Source: Actinomycetota bacterium
GTDB lineage: Bacteria > Actinomycetota > Actinomycetes > Mycobacteriales > Mycobacteriaceae
DNA: 64,000 nt
Assembly (NCBI GenBank): GCA_018268465.1
Contig: JAFDWN010000030.1
Location: forward strand, 62,001 to 126,000
Direction: 5' to 3'
Positions 43,935 through 52,198 of the stretch are shown here, in pieces. Both the position numbers and the translations under genes were made by a program. Position 1 is the first letter of the stretch. Each line of letters begins with the position of its first letter. The notes beneath the pieces are model-generated. The model saw only the letters and a list, made by a program, of their open reading frames with translations. It did not search any database and was not told the origin of the DNA.

Positions 43935-45041
43935 TCAGGCCTGACCGCCCCGGTCGGTGACCACCTTGTAGGCGTCACTCCATTTCTTGGGGTTGTCCAG
44001 CAACTCCTGTTCGGGCACGGTCACGATCTCGACCCCGGCGAGCGGGTCGTCGGCGGTGGGGATCGCCCCGATCCGGTTGGCGGCGGCGATCTCCTGCTGG
44101 CCGTCGGTCAGCAGGAAGTCCAGGAACAGCATCGCCGCCGCCGGGTTCTTCGCCGACTTCATCAGCCCGGCGCCATTGGGGCGCAACACCACCGGGTTCA
44201 CCGGTTGGCCGTCGACCTTCCACGCCACCGGCGCCCCTTTTGCCGCGGCGTTGTCGACCGTGTGCGAATAGATGGACACCGCGACGTCGAACTGACCCGC
44301 CGACAGCAGCTCACCCATCACCGTGTGGCCCTTGGCGATCTTCGAGTTGGCTGCGAGTTTGGCGAACAGGTCGTCGATCTGCTCGTCGGACATGCCTTGC
44401 GTCTTGTAGTAGTCGTACATTGCTGCGTACCAGTCGAAGTCGCCGATCTCCAGCCCGACCCGGCCGGCCCACTGCGGGTCGGCCAACTCCTGCAGCGACC
44501 GCGGTTCGGTGCCCGGCGCCACCTTGGCCGTGTTCCAGCCGATCACGAAGGCGTTGAAGCGGTCGGCGGTCCACCCGTCCTTGCGACCCTCGGGACGCAC
44601 CTTGTCGCGCAGTTCGCCCTCGTAGGGCGACAGCAGACCCTGCTCCTGCAGCGCGTTCAGTTCGCCTGCGTTGGTCTCGATGATGTCGGCACCCTGGTAG
44701 TTGGCGCTGGCCTCCTGAAGTGCCCGCTGCAACACCGTTTCCGAATTGGCCCGGTAGGTATCGACTTTGATGCCGTACTTGGCCTCGAAGGCTTTCACGA
44801 CATCTTCCATGTCGGTGTTGGAGGTGTACAGCGCCAGCGTGCCTTCCTGCTTGGCCATATCGAGCAGCGTCTGGGTGCGCTCGTCTCCGGAGAGATCGTT
44901 GATCTGCGCGTAGACCTGCTCGGCGCCGGTCGGTCCCGACGCGGCCTGGCCGCCGTTGCCTGCCGTCGGGCTACCTCCGCATGCGGCGACGAGCAGCATC
45001 AACGCCGCCGCGATCAGATACCGGGCCGGGTGTTTGGTCAC
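43935..45041 (-). CDS. Second ABC substrate-binding lipoprotein (orphan, FbpA-like)
   Basis: A 368-residue paralogue of the binding protein at 38669, with the lipobox LLVAAC and the same blocks (TLALYTSNTDMEDVVKAFEAKYGIKVDTYRANSETVLQRALQEASANYQGADIIETNAGEL; GHTVMGELLSAGQFDVAVS). GTG 45041 has AAGGAG. No permease or ATPase is beside it, so it probably feeds the transporter at 35.7-38.6 kb. It heads the operon with bicupin 3, the AAA+ gene and the isochorismatase-like gene. Confidence 0.9.
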   Translation of the reverse strand: MTKHPARYLIAAALMLLVAACGGSPTAGNGGQAASGPTGAEQVYAQINDLSGDERTQTLLDMAKQEGTLALYTSNTDMEDVVKAFEAKYGIKVDTYRANSETVLQRALQEASANYQGADIIETNAGELNALQEQGLLSPYEGELRDKVRPEGRKDGWTADRFNAFVIGWNTAKVAPGTEPRSLQELADPQWAGRVGLEIGDFDWYAAMYDYYKTQGMSDEQIDDLFAKLAANSKIAKGHTVMGELLSAGQFDVAVSIYSHTVDNAAAKGAPVAWKVDGQPVNPVVLRPNGAGLMKSAKNPAAAMLFLDFLLTDGQQEIAAANRIGAIPTADDPLAGVEIVTVPEQELLDNPKKWSDAYKVVTDRGGQA

Positions 45042-45138
45042 GATCTCTCCTTGGCGCTCGGGTTCGTGTGAATGGACTGACACTCAGACCATTGGTGTGT
45101 TTTGTATCACGTTGCGGCCAGGATGTGAAGAGTGGCGG

Positions 45139-46125
45139 TCAGATAACGAACGCCTCGGCGGTCTCGGCAGCGAACAATTCGTCGGGGCGGTAGCGCCGCC
45201 GCGAGAGCCCCTGGTCGTGGTGATACGCCAGGAAGGTGTCGAGAGTCGCCGCGTTGCTGGTCAGCCCGTATGACCAGTAGTCGGGCCCGAGCAACGCCCT
45301 GGCCTGTTCGAGCTGCTGGATCAGCCACGGCTCCATGAACCGCAGGGCCGATGCGTCGTCGATCCGCGCGTACGCCTCGTCGCGCGCGGCGACGAACGCC
45401 TTGCACAGCGACTGCGCCACCCACCGATGACGTTCGTAGACGTCGGCGCGGACGACCACCACGTGCATGATCGGGAAGATGCCGGTCGTCGCGTAGTACT
45501 CCTTCTCCACCGCGACGACGTCCCCGAACAGGCGCCCCACCCGCGGATCCCGGTCCCGGAACGGGCTGGGCACCCGTGGCGTGTAGAGCGCGTCGATCCG
45601 CCCGTCGGCCAGCATCTGCGACAGCGTGGCGCCGGCGGGGATGGGGCGGATATCCAGTTCGCTCTGGATGCGGCCCTTCTCGACGCGGCCCGCGGTCTCC
45701 TGCCCTCCGGTGTGATAGCTCACCGAATCGATCGGCACACCATGGTGTTCGGCGAGAATGCCGCGGATCCACACCCCGGCGGTGAGCTGGAACTCCGGTG
45801 TGCCCACCCGCTTGCCGCGCAGATCCGACGGCGTCGCGATGCCCGCGTCGGAGTTGATGTAGATCCCGCCGTGACGGAACATCCGCGAGGTGAACACCGG
45901 AAGCGCCACGAACGGCCGCGGGTCGCGGTCGAGAGTGGCCACGTAGGTCGACAACGACATCTCGGCCAGGTCGAACTCCTGGTGCCGCAGCATCCTGAAG
46001 AACGTCTCCTCGACGGGCAGCCGCAGGTACGTCAGGTCGATACCGTCGACCCGTACCGTGCCGTCCTCGATGGCGCGCGTGCGGTCGTAGTCACCGCAGG
46101 CCAGCGTGAGGTGCAGTCGTGACAC
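45139..46125 (-). CDS. 4,5-dihydroxyphthalate decarboxylase-like protein 1
   Basis: A 328-residue protein related to Pht5-type 4,5-dihydroxyphthalate decarboxylase, with a fold akin to periplasmic-binding proteins: [57 protein letters not shown], then LRGKRVGTPEFQLTAGVWIRGIL. There is no signal peptide, so it is cytosolic. It would turn an aromatic ortho-dicarboxylate into protocatechuate-like product; similar sequences include uncharacterised ABC-like proteins, so activity is not certain. GTG 46125 has AAGGAGGGG; it overlaps the amidohydrolase by 35 bp. Confidence 0.75.
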   Translation of the reverse strand: MSRLHLTLACGDYDRTRAIEDGTVRVDGIDLTYLRLPVEETFFRMLRHQEFDLAEMSLSTYVATLDRDPRPFVALPVFTSRMFRHGGIYINSDAGIATPSDLRGKRVGTPEFQLTAGVWIRGILAEHHGVPIDSVSYHTGGQETAGRVEKGRIQSELDIRPIPAGATLSQMLADGRIDALYTPRVPSPFRDRDPRVGRLFGDVVAVEKEYYATTGIFPIMHVVVVRADVYERHRWVAQSLCKAFVAARDEAYARIDDASALRFMEPWLIQQLEQARALLGPDYWSYGLTSNAATLDTFLAYHHDQGLSRRRYRPDELFAAETAEAFVI

Positions 46126-47161
46126 AGTTCCCCTCCTTGTCCGCTGTGGGTTGGGCGCGCAGGCGCCGGTCCAGGCGCGGATACACCCGGCGGGCGTTGC
46201 ACTCGACGATGGCACGCCGATCCGGTTCGGACAGCGCGGCTTTGGAGACGTACGCCAGGGTGTCGTCCCAAGCGACGCCGGTCACGGGATCGCCGCCGCG
46301 CACTGCGCCAAGCATCTCGGAGGCGAACAGGATGTTCTCGGCGGGGATGACCTTCAACAACAGGTCGATTCCGGCCTGGTGGTACACGCAGGTGTCGAAG
46401 TAGACGTTGCGCAGCAATACGCTCGGATCGGGTCTGCCGAGACGCGCCGCGAGGCCGCGGTAGCGGCCCCAGTGGTAGGGCACCGCCCCACCGCCGTGCG
46501 GAATGACGAATGTGAGCTCGGGGAAGCGCTCGAACAGGTCGGCGGTGACGAACTGCATGAACACGCTGGTATCGGCGTTGAGGTAGTGCGCTCCGAGCGT
46601 ATGGAAGTTCGGGTTGCACGAGGTCGAGACGTGCACCATCGCGGGCACGTCGAGCTCCACCATCACCTCGTAGAGCGGGTACCAGTACTCGTCGGTCATC
46701 GGCGGCGTGGTCCAGAAGCCCGCCGCGGGATCCGGGTTGAGGTTGCAGCCGACGAACCCGAGTTCTTCGACGCAGCGCCGCAATTCGGCGATGACCGCGG
46801 ACAGGTCCCCGCCCGGGGTCTGGGGAAGCTGCGCGACCGGCGCGAAGGCATGCGGGTAGAGCTCGGTCACCCGGTGCACGAGGTCATTGGATGCGCGGGC
46901 CCACGCCGTCGCTGTCGCCTGGTCGGGGATGTGATGCTCCATCCCGGAGGCCTTGGGCGAGAACAGCATCAGATCGCCACCTCGTTCGCGCAGCACACGC
47001 AGCTGGTTGTGTTCGACACTGTCGCGGATGGCGTCGTCGCTGATGACCGCCGGAGCCGGCGCCGCAAGACCCGGGTCGGCGAGCGCGGCCAGCTGGTGGT
47101 CGCGGAAGCGCTGGTGGGCAGGCGGCGCGGTGGTGTAGTGGCCGTGGATGTCGATGATCAC
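46091..47161 (-). CDS. Amidohydrolase-fold hydratase (4-oxalomesaconate hydratase LigJ/GalB-like)
   Basis: A 356-residue amidohydrolase_2 protein. The metal site begins with DIHGHYT (His6, His8), with later ligands in VHVSTSCNP and [15 protein letters not shown]. It resembles the ACMSD/LigJ group; LigJ hydrates 4-oxalomesaconate to 4-carboxy-4-hydroxy-2-oxoadipate. The adjacent upstream gene is a LigK-like aldolase that would cleave that product, which supports this reading. The GTG start at 47161 overlaps the aldolase stop (GTGA). Decarboxylase activity of the ACMSD kind remains possible. Confidence 0.77.
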   Translation of the reverse strand: MIIDIHGHYTTAPPAHQRFRDHQLAALADPGLAAPAPAVISDDAIRDSVEHNQLRVLRERGGDLMLFSPKASGMEHHIPDQATATAWARASNDLVHRVTELYPHAFAPVAQLPQTPGGDLSAVIAELRRCVEELGFVGCNLNPDPAAGFWTTPPMTDEYWYPLYEVMVELDVPAMVHVSTSCNPNFHTLGAHYLNADTSVFMQFVTADLFERFPELTFVIPHGGGAVPYHWGRYRGLAARLGRPDPSVLLRNVYFDTCVYHQAGIDLLLKVIPAENILFASEMLGAVRGGDPVTGVAWDDTLAYVSKAALSEPDRRAIVECNARRVYPRLDRRLRAQPTADKEGNCVTTAPHAGLR

Positions 47162-47853
47162 CGGGTCGCGTCCTGTTGGTAATCGACGTAACGCAGCCCC
47201 AGCCGCTCCAGGTCGGCCCGCATCGCGTGCACGTCGAGACTCAGCTCGCCGCGCTGGTAGCGCTCCCGGGAACGCGCCTCCTTCGCCTCGCGCGCCCGCG
47301 CCTCGGCCAGGACGGCCGCTGCGCGCGCCCGCGGGATGATGACCACACCGTCGTCGTCCCCGATGACCACATCGCCGGGTTCGACCCTCGCGGCCGCGCA
47401 GGTGACCGGCACGTTGACCGAGCCGAGCCGGTGCTTCACCGTCCCCTGCGCGGAGACGCATTTCGACCACACGGGGAACTTCATCGCTGCCAGCTCGGCG
47501 ATGTCGCGGCAACCCGCGTCGATCACCAGCCCGCGCACCCCCCTGGACGCCAGTGCGGTCGCCAGGAGTTCGCCGAAATATCCGTGTTCCGAAGGTGTTT
47601 CGGGTGCCACGACGACGACGTCACCCTGCCGGCACTGCTCGACGGCGACGTGGATCATCCAGTTGTCGTCGGGGGGAACGCTGACGGTGACGGCGGTCCC
47701 ACACACCCGGGCGCCGGTGTAGATGGGTGTCATGTAGGGCGCGAGCAGCCCGGTGCGGCCCTGCGCCTCGTGGACGGTGGCCACCCCGAATTGCCCGAGT
47801 CCGTCGCAGTCGGCGGGATCGGCGCGCGGCGGATTACGGATGACGATGGACAT
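47158..47853 (-). CDS. RraA-like 4-carboxy-4-hydroxy-2-oxoadipate aldolase (LigK/GalC-like)
   Basis: A 231-residue class II pyruvate aldolase of the RraA fold. The signature [27 protein letters not shown] supplies the metal- and pyruvate-binding Glu, Arg and Asp; the late [15 protein letters not shown] block and C-terminal helix extension are typical of aldolases rather than of the RNase E inhibitor RraA. It would split carboxy-hydroxy-oxoadipate to pyruvate and oxaloacetate. It lies 3 bp after the alcohol dehydrogenase gene. Confidence 0.82.
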   Translation of the reverse strand: MSIVIRNPPRADPADCDGLGQFGVATVHEAQGRTGLLAPYMTPIYTGARVCGTAVTVSVPPDDNWMIHVAVEQCRQGDVVVVAPETPSEHGYFGELLATALASRGVRGLVIDAGCRDIAELAAMKFPVWSKCVSAQGTVKHRLGSVNVPVTCAAARVEPGDVVIGDDDGVVIIPRARAAAVLAEARAREAKEARSRERYQRGELSLDVHAMRADLERLGLRYVDYQQDATR

Positions 47854-47856
47854 CGG

Positions 47857-48981
47857 TCAGGACTCCCTTCCCAGCCAGGGCATGAGCGAGATGTGGATGA
47901 CGTCGCCGTCGCCGGTGTCGCCGGCGAGCGCGCGGATCGCATGGTCCACCTGATCCAGCCCGAAGCGGTGGGTGCTGAGTTTCTCCAGCGGGAACCGGCC
48001 GGAGCCGAGCTGGGCCAGCGCCAGCTCGCAGGCGCGGTAGCTGTGCCCGCGTGCGCTCTTGATCGTGATGGCCTTCTCGGTGAGTTTCTTCACGGGGAAG
48101 TCCGGGAAGGCGTTCAACTCACCCTGGATGAGCAGGGTGCCCTCGCGACGTTTGAGTACGTCGATACCCAGCAGCACCGGGCCGGTTCCGGCGCGCGACG
48201 TGCAGTCCAGGACGAAGTCAACGCCACGCCCGCCGGTGAGGTCCATGACCTGCTGGTAGGGATCGGCCGCGGTGATGTCGACGGTGTGGTCGGCGCCGAG
48301 TTCGCGGGCGAGGTCGAGGCGGGCCCGGTCGCGGGTGGTGCCGCTCACGATGATCTTCGACGCACCGGCCTGCTTGCACGCCACCACCTGCGAGAGCCCC
48401 TGCTGCCCAGGGCCCTGGATCAACACGGTGTCGGCGTACCCGACCCCCGCGGCGAGCAGCGCCCACTCGATGCCGTTGGACAGCGGGGTGACCAGGCCGG
48501 CCAGTTCGGCGCTGACGCCGTCGGGGACTTTGTGCAGGACCGCATTCCACGGCAGGTACATGTACTGCGCGAAACCGCCCCAGAGCGTGCCGGCGTTCTC
48601 CGACGATGTGTAGCCGTAGCGGCGCGCATCGCTGTTGGTGCGCCAATCGGTCGCCTCGCAGTGCCGGTACTCGCCGATGCGGCACCATTCGCAGGTGTAA
48701 CAGCCGACGTAGTGTTCGACGAACACCCGATCCCCGTCGGTCACACCGTGCAGCTGGGTGAACCTCTCGCCCGCCGCGACGATGGTGCCGACGTTCTCGT
48801 GCCCCATGATCACCGGATCGGCGAACGGCGGATCGGCGTACATCTTGACGTCGGTGCCGCAGATCCCGGCGACCTCGACCTTCAGCAGCGCGGCATCGTC
48901 GGACAGCGCCGGCATCGGCAACTCGCGCAGCTCGGTGGTACTCGGTGCGGTCCGGACGGCGGCAAGGACACTCTCGACCAT
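47857..48981 (-). CDS. Zinc-dependent medium-chain alcohol dehydrogenase
   Basis: A 374-residue MDR enzyme. Catalytic zinc residues are in GICGTDVKMY and MGHENVGTIVAAGE; the structural zinc cysteines are CYTCEWCRIGEYRHC; the Rossmann loop is LIQGPGQQGLSQVVACK. The ATG at 48981 was chosen. It heads the operon ADH - RraA - LigJ-like - decarboxylase-like. It would oxidise an alcohol or polyol intermediate, or a diol from the Rieske step; its exact substrate cannot be told. Confidence 0.88.
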   Translation of the reverse strand: MVESVLAAVRTAPSTTELRELPMPALSDDAALLKVEVAGICGTDVKMYADPPFADPVIMGHENVGTIVAAGERFTQLHGVTDGDRVFVEHYVGCYTCEWCRIGEYRHCEATDWRTNSDARRYGYTSSENAGTLWGGFAQYMYLPWNAVLHKVPDGVSAELAGLVTPLSNGIEWALLAAGVGYADTVLIQGPGQQGLSQVVACKQAGASKIIVSGTTRDRARLDLARELGADHTVDITAADPYQQVMDLTGGRGVDFVLDCTSRAGTGPVLLGIDVLKRREGTLLIQGELNAFPDFPVKKLTEKAITIKSARGHSYRACELALAQLGSGRFPLEKLSTHRFGLDQVDHAIRALAGDTGDGDVIHISLMPWLGRES

Positions 48982-49008
48982 CAATCACCCCTAACCATGG
49001 ACAACCCT

Positions 49009-49029
49009 TTGGCATTATGGTCATGCCAA
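49009..49029. promoter_or_regulatory. Dyad between ADH operon and decarboxylase-like gene 2
   Basis: TTGGCA-N9-TGCCAA is a perfect 6-bp-arm dyad in the 91-bp divergent gap. It also holds TGGTCATGCCA (49018-49028), one base from TGGT-N3-ACCA. TTGGCATTAT recurs ahead of the GntR gene (23769), and TTGGCATGATGGTC ahead of the DHA2 exporter gene (54470s, minus strand). Confidence 0.55.
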
Positions 49030-49072
49030 TATACCATCAGTGTGGCACAGACCACTAGGGACGGGAGTCCAG

Positions 49073-50008
49073 ATGCCTGACAGCGACCGCGTATTGACCA
49101 CCCTCACCCGGACCCAGGGGGCCAACCAGGCACTCAAGGACGGGTCGGTGACCCCCGACGGGTTCTCGCTGGAGTTCACCGAGATCCCGGTACTGGTCCA
49201 GGGTTTCCGCAGGATGGTGCGCACGCTGGAGTTCGACGTCAGCGAGATGGCACTGACCACCTACCTCACCGCGCGCGAACACGGAGTCGCGTTCACCGCG
49301 CTGCCGGTCTTTCTGGTGCGCGGTTTCCACCATGGCGCCGTCCGCTACAACGTGCGCTCCGGCATCACCCACCCGAAAGATCTGGAGGGGCGGCGCGTCG
49401 GCGTGAACCGCGGCTACACCGTGACCACGGGTGTGTGGGCACGCGGCATTCTCGCCACCGAGTACGGCGTCGACCTGGACCGGGTCACCTGGGTACTGTC
49501 CGGCGACGAGCACGTCGCGTCGTACGTCGCGCCGGCGAATGTGATCGCCGCGGACAGCGACGCCGACTTGGCCACGATGCTCGTCGAGGGGGCACTCGAC
49601 GCGGTCATCGGCGTCGACGTCGAACACCCCGATGTCGCACCGCTCATCGCGGATCCGGACGAGGCCGCGATGGCCGCGCTGAGACAGCGCGGGTTCTATC
49701 CGATCAACCACCTGGTCGTGGTGAGAAACGAAGTGCTGGCACGATATCCACAGGTCGCCACGGCGTTGTTCGACGCGTTCGACGAAGCCAAGCGGCGCTA
49801 CGTCGACAGGCTCGTCGCAGGGACGGCCGCGGACCGCCCCTACGCCCAGGTGCTCGACGCCACCGGCGCCGACCCGCTGCCCTACGGCATCGACGCCAAC
49901 CGGGAGATGCTCGAACAGTTGATGGAATACGCGTTGGCACAACGGATCCTGACTGCGCCGGTCGATATCGACGATCTGTTCACCCCGATCTCCGCGCGCA
50001 CGAACTGA
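49073..50008 (+). CDS. 4,5-dihydroxyphthalate decarboxylase-like protein 2
   Basis: A 311-residue relative of the protein at 45139, with the same overall layout (LTTLTRTQGANQALKDGSVTPDGFSLEFTEIPVLVQGFRRMVRTLEFDVSEMALTTYLTAREHG; LEGRRVGVNRGYTVTTGVWARGIL) but modest identity. It has no signal peptide. ATG 49073 has GGGAG. It is divergent from the ADH operon. Having two such proteins suggests two decarboxylation substrates, or that one is a ligand-binding protein. Confidence 0.73.
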   Translation: MPDSDRVLTTLTRTQGANQALKDGSVTPDGFSLEFTEIPVLVQGFRRMVRTLEFDVSEMALTTYLTAREHGVAFTALPVFLVRGFHHGAVRYNVRSGITHPKDLEGRRVGVNRGYTVTTGVWARGILATEYGVDLDRVTWVLSGDEHVASYVAPANVIAADSDADLATMLVEGALDAVIGVDVEHPDVAPLIADPDEAAMAALRQRGFYPINHLVVVRNEVLARYPQVATALFDAFDEAKRRYVDRLVAGTAADRPYAQVLDATGADPLPYGIDANREMLEQLMEYALAQRILTAPVDIDDLFTPISARTN

Positions 50009-50012
50009 CCCG

Positions 50013-51272
50013 TCAGGCCCCGATCGCCTGGGGAACGATCAACTCGCCAAGGCGGCGCCTGCCCTCTGCGGCGGCCTTGGCCGGGATGGTCGCCCCCTGG
50101 GCCAGCGCCTTACGCACGGCCATGTAGTCGGCGGGGGCATTGACCGCGTCGACGGCGCGCAGCGCGCCGTCGCGGTAGTACAGCACCGAGAAGGACTCCC
50201 CGTCGATGTCGCCGCGGATGACGTGGTCGGTATGCCCCGCGGACAAACCGGCGATCTGGAGCTTGAGATCGTATTGATCCGACCAGAACCACGGCACCGC
50301 GTCGTTGACCGCGCCGCGGCCCATCAGGGTCGCGGCAGCGGTCTTGGCCTGACTGATGGCGTTCTGGACCGATTCGAGGCGCACGTGCCCTTCGCCGGTC
50401 AGCGGGTGGGGCTGCACCGTGCAGTCCCCCGCTGCGACTATCGCCGGGTTGCTGGTGCGGGCCTGGCGGTCCACGACGATGCCGCCCGCGACGTCCAGAC
50501 CGAGCCGCCGGGCAAGTTCGGTGCGGGGTTCGACACCGATGCCGACGATCACCAGATCCGCCGCGAGCTCCGTGCCGTCGTCCAGTCGTACCGCACGCAC
50601 CCTGTGGTCGGTACCCCGCAGCGAGGCGATCCGAGCGCCCAGCATGACGTCGACACCCCTGCGGACGTGGGCCGCACGGTAGAACTCCGACACCACGGGC
50701 GCCACGGCACGGCCGACAAGCCTGTCTGCGGACTCGAGAACCGTGACCGACCTGCCCTGCGCCCGGGCGACCGCGGCGGCCTCCAAGCCGATGAAGCCGC
50801 CGCCGACGACCACCACCGACTCGGCATCGGACTGCATCGCGCGCAGCGCGGCGGCGTCGTCGGCGGTGCGAAGGCAGGTCACGCCGCGCAGATCCGCGCC
50901 GGGCACCGCGAGCGTGCGCGGGCGAGCGCCGACGGTCAGCGCCAGCCGGTCGAACCGGAACACACGGCCCGTGGCGGTGCGGGCCGTGCCCGCGGGGCCG
51001 CCGCCGTCGAGTTCGATGTCTGCGATCCGCTCGCCGGTGAGCAACGTGATGTTCTGCCCGGTCAGGAACTCCGGTGTTCGAAGTGAAAGCTGTTCCAGTT
51101 CGGCACCGCCCTGCAGGTAGGCCTTCGACAGGGGTGGCCGCTGATACGGGGCATACGGCTCGGCGCCCACGAGTGTGATCGGTCCGCTGTCTCCCGCGTC
51201 GCGCAGCGACAGCGCCAGTTGCAGGCCCGCCTGACTGGCGCCGACGATCAGCGTGCCCGCGGCCGTCGTCAC
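50013..51272 (-). CDS. Ferredoxin reductase (FAD, Rieske/P450 electron chain)
   Basis: A 419-residue FAD/NADH oxidoreductase of the putidaredoxin-reductase type: LIVGASQAGLQLALSL (FAD loop), YQRPPLSKAYL, VVVVGGGFIGLEAAAVA (NADH loop, ~152), and VAAGDCTVQPHP. The GTG start at 51272 overlaps the ferredoxin stop (GTGA), so reductase and ferredoxin are made together. They probably supply the Rieske oxygenase at 28.6 kb; CYP136 is another possible user. Confidence 0.92.
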   Translation of the reverse strand: MTTAAGTLIVGASQAGLQLALSLRDAGDSGPITLVGAEPYAPYQRPPLSKAYLQGGAELEQLSLRTPEFLTGQNITLLTGERIADIELDGGGPAGTARTATGRVFRFDRLALTVGARPRTLAVPGADLRGVTCLRTADDAAALRAMQSDAESVVVVGGGFIGLEAAAVARAQGRSVTVLESADRLVGRAVAPVVSEFYRAAHVRRGVDVMLGARIASLRGTDHRVRAVRLDDGTELAADLVIVGIGVEPRTELARRLGLDVAGGIVVDRQARTSNPAIVAAGDCTVQPHPLTGEGHVRLESVQNAISQAKTAAATLMGRGAVNDAVPWFWSDQYDLKLQIAGLSAGHTDHVIRGDIDGESFSVLYYRDGALRAVDAVNAPADYMAVRKALAQGATIPAKAAAEGRRRLGELIVPQAIGA

Positions 51273-51589
51273 TGTTCCTCCGGCAGGTGGACCGTCAGCC
51301 CGTCGAGATCCTCGGTCACCGCGATCTGGCACGACAGCCTGCTGGTGGGACGCCGGTCGGCGACACCGAGGTCGAGCAGGTCGTCCTCCATATCGCCGGC
51401 TCCGCCCACTCCGGCGGCGAACTCGTCGTCGACATAGACGTGGCAGGTGGCACAGCTGCAGTTGCCGCCGCATTCGCCGATGATCCCCGGGATCCCGTTG
51501 CGTACGGCGACCGCCATGACCGACTCCCCGACCTGGGCGTCGACGACGCGTGCGGCACCGTCGAGGGTGATGAAGACGACCTTCGGCAT
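51269..51589 (-). CDS. [2Fe-2S] ferredoxin, adrenodoxin type
   Basis: A 106-residue ferredoxin with ligands Cys40, Cys46, Cys49 and Cys87 (GECGGNCSCATCHVYVD ... RLSCQI). An extra Cys44 lies in the loop. It transfers single electrons from the reductase to an oxygenase. An FCD-type operator lies 31 bp upstream of ATG 51589. Confidence 0.93.
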   Translation of the reverse strand: MPKVVFITLDGAARVVDAQVGESVMAVAVRNGIPGIIGECGGNCSCATCHVYVDDEFAAGVGGAGDMEDDLLDLGVADRRPTSRLSCQIAVTEDLDGLTVHLPEEQ

Positions 51590-51620
51590 CCGCGCTCCCG
51601 TTGAGTAGTGTCGTATAGTT

Positions 51621-51631
51621 TGGTCTTACCA
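51621..51631. promoter_or_regulatory. FCD-type operator upstream of ferredoxin
   Basis: TGGTCTTACCA, a TGGT-N3-ACCA dyad 31 bp from the ferredoxin start. Confidence 0.7.
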
Positions 51632-51685
51632 TTCTACCTTAGCGGACCATCGGGGATGGACTCAAGAGGTTGGCACTCGTGTATT

Positions 51686-51696
51686 TGGTGTTACCA
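51686..51696. promoter_or_regulatory. FCD-type operator upstream of rpiB
   Basis: TGGTGTTACCA, a TGGT-N3-ACCA dyad 46 bp before the rpiB-like start and 65 bp (start to start) from the ferredoxin-side site. Each of the two divergent promoters thus has its own site. Confidence 0.7.
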
Positions 51697-51742
51697 TAAG
51701 GCCGCCAGTTGTCATTCTGCGACCCGACACAGGACCGGACAG

Positions 51743-52198
51743 ATGCGTATCTCCATCGCGGCCGACCACAACGCAGTTCCCCTCAAGTCCCGGCTCTCGT
51801 CGTGGCTGGCCCGGCAGGGCCACGACGTCGAGGACCGAGGGGTGCACGACGACGGTGCGATCGCCGACTATCCGCTGCTGTGCGCCGACGTCTCCGCCAA
51901 GGTGACTACGGGCGCGGCCGACTTCGGCGTCATCCTCGGCGGCAGCGGATGTGGCGAGTCGATCGCCGCGAACAAGGTGCACGGCGCGCGGGCGGCCCTG
52001 TGCCACTGCGTATTCACGGCCGAGATCGCCCGTGCCCACAACGACGCGAACATCCTGGTGATGGGCGCCAAAGTGGTGGCGCCGGACCTGGCCGAACGAA
52101 TCCTGCGGGTGTGGCTGACCACCCCGTTCAAGGGCGGCAGGCACCGAGTCCGGGTCGACCAGATCACCGCATTGGAGCGGGGCGACTCACTCGTATGA
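51743..52198 (+). CDS. RpiB/LacAB family sugar-phosphate isomerase
   Basis: A 151-residue isomerase: ISIAADHNAVPLK, and the active-site loop GGSGCGESIAANKVHGARAAL. Most RpiB use the Cys of a CGTG motif; this one has GGSG with Glu72, the arrangement of M. tuberculosis RpiB, whose Glu is the base. An added Cys70 sits beside it. ATG 51743 was chosen. It carries an FCD-type operator, so it belongs to the catabolic regulon. It may act on a tetrose, pentose or sugar-acid phosphate. Confidence 0.87.
   Translation: MRISIAADHNAVPLKSRLSSWLARQGHDVEDRGVHDDGAIADYPLLCADVSAKVTTGAADFGVILGGSGCGESIAANKVHGARAALCHCVFTAEIARAHNDANILVMGAKVVAPDLAERILRVWLTTPFKGGRHRVRVDQITALERGDSLV

Noticed and set aside
45089-45097. 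ACCATTGGT palindrome before the second binding-protein gene as an FCD operator
   Set aside because: It is inverted relative to TGGT-N3-ACCA and does not fit the spacing. TTGTATCACGT at 45102 fits better but has one mismatch, so neither was called.
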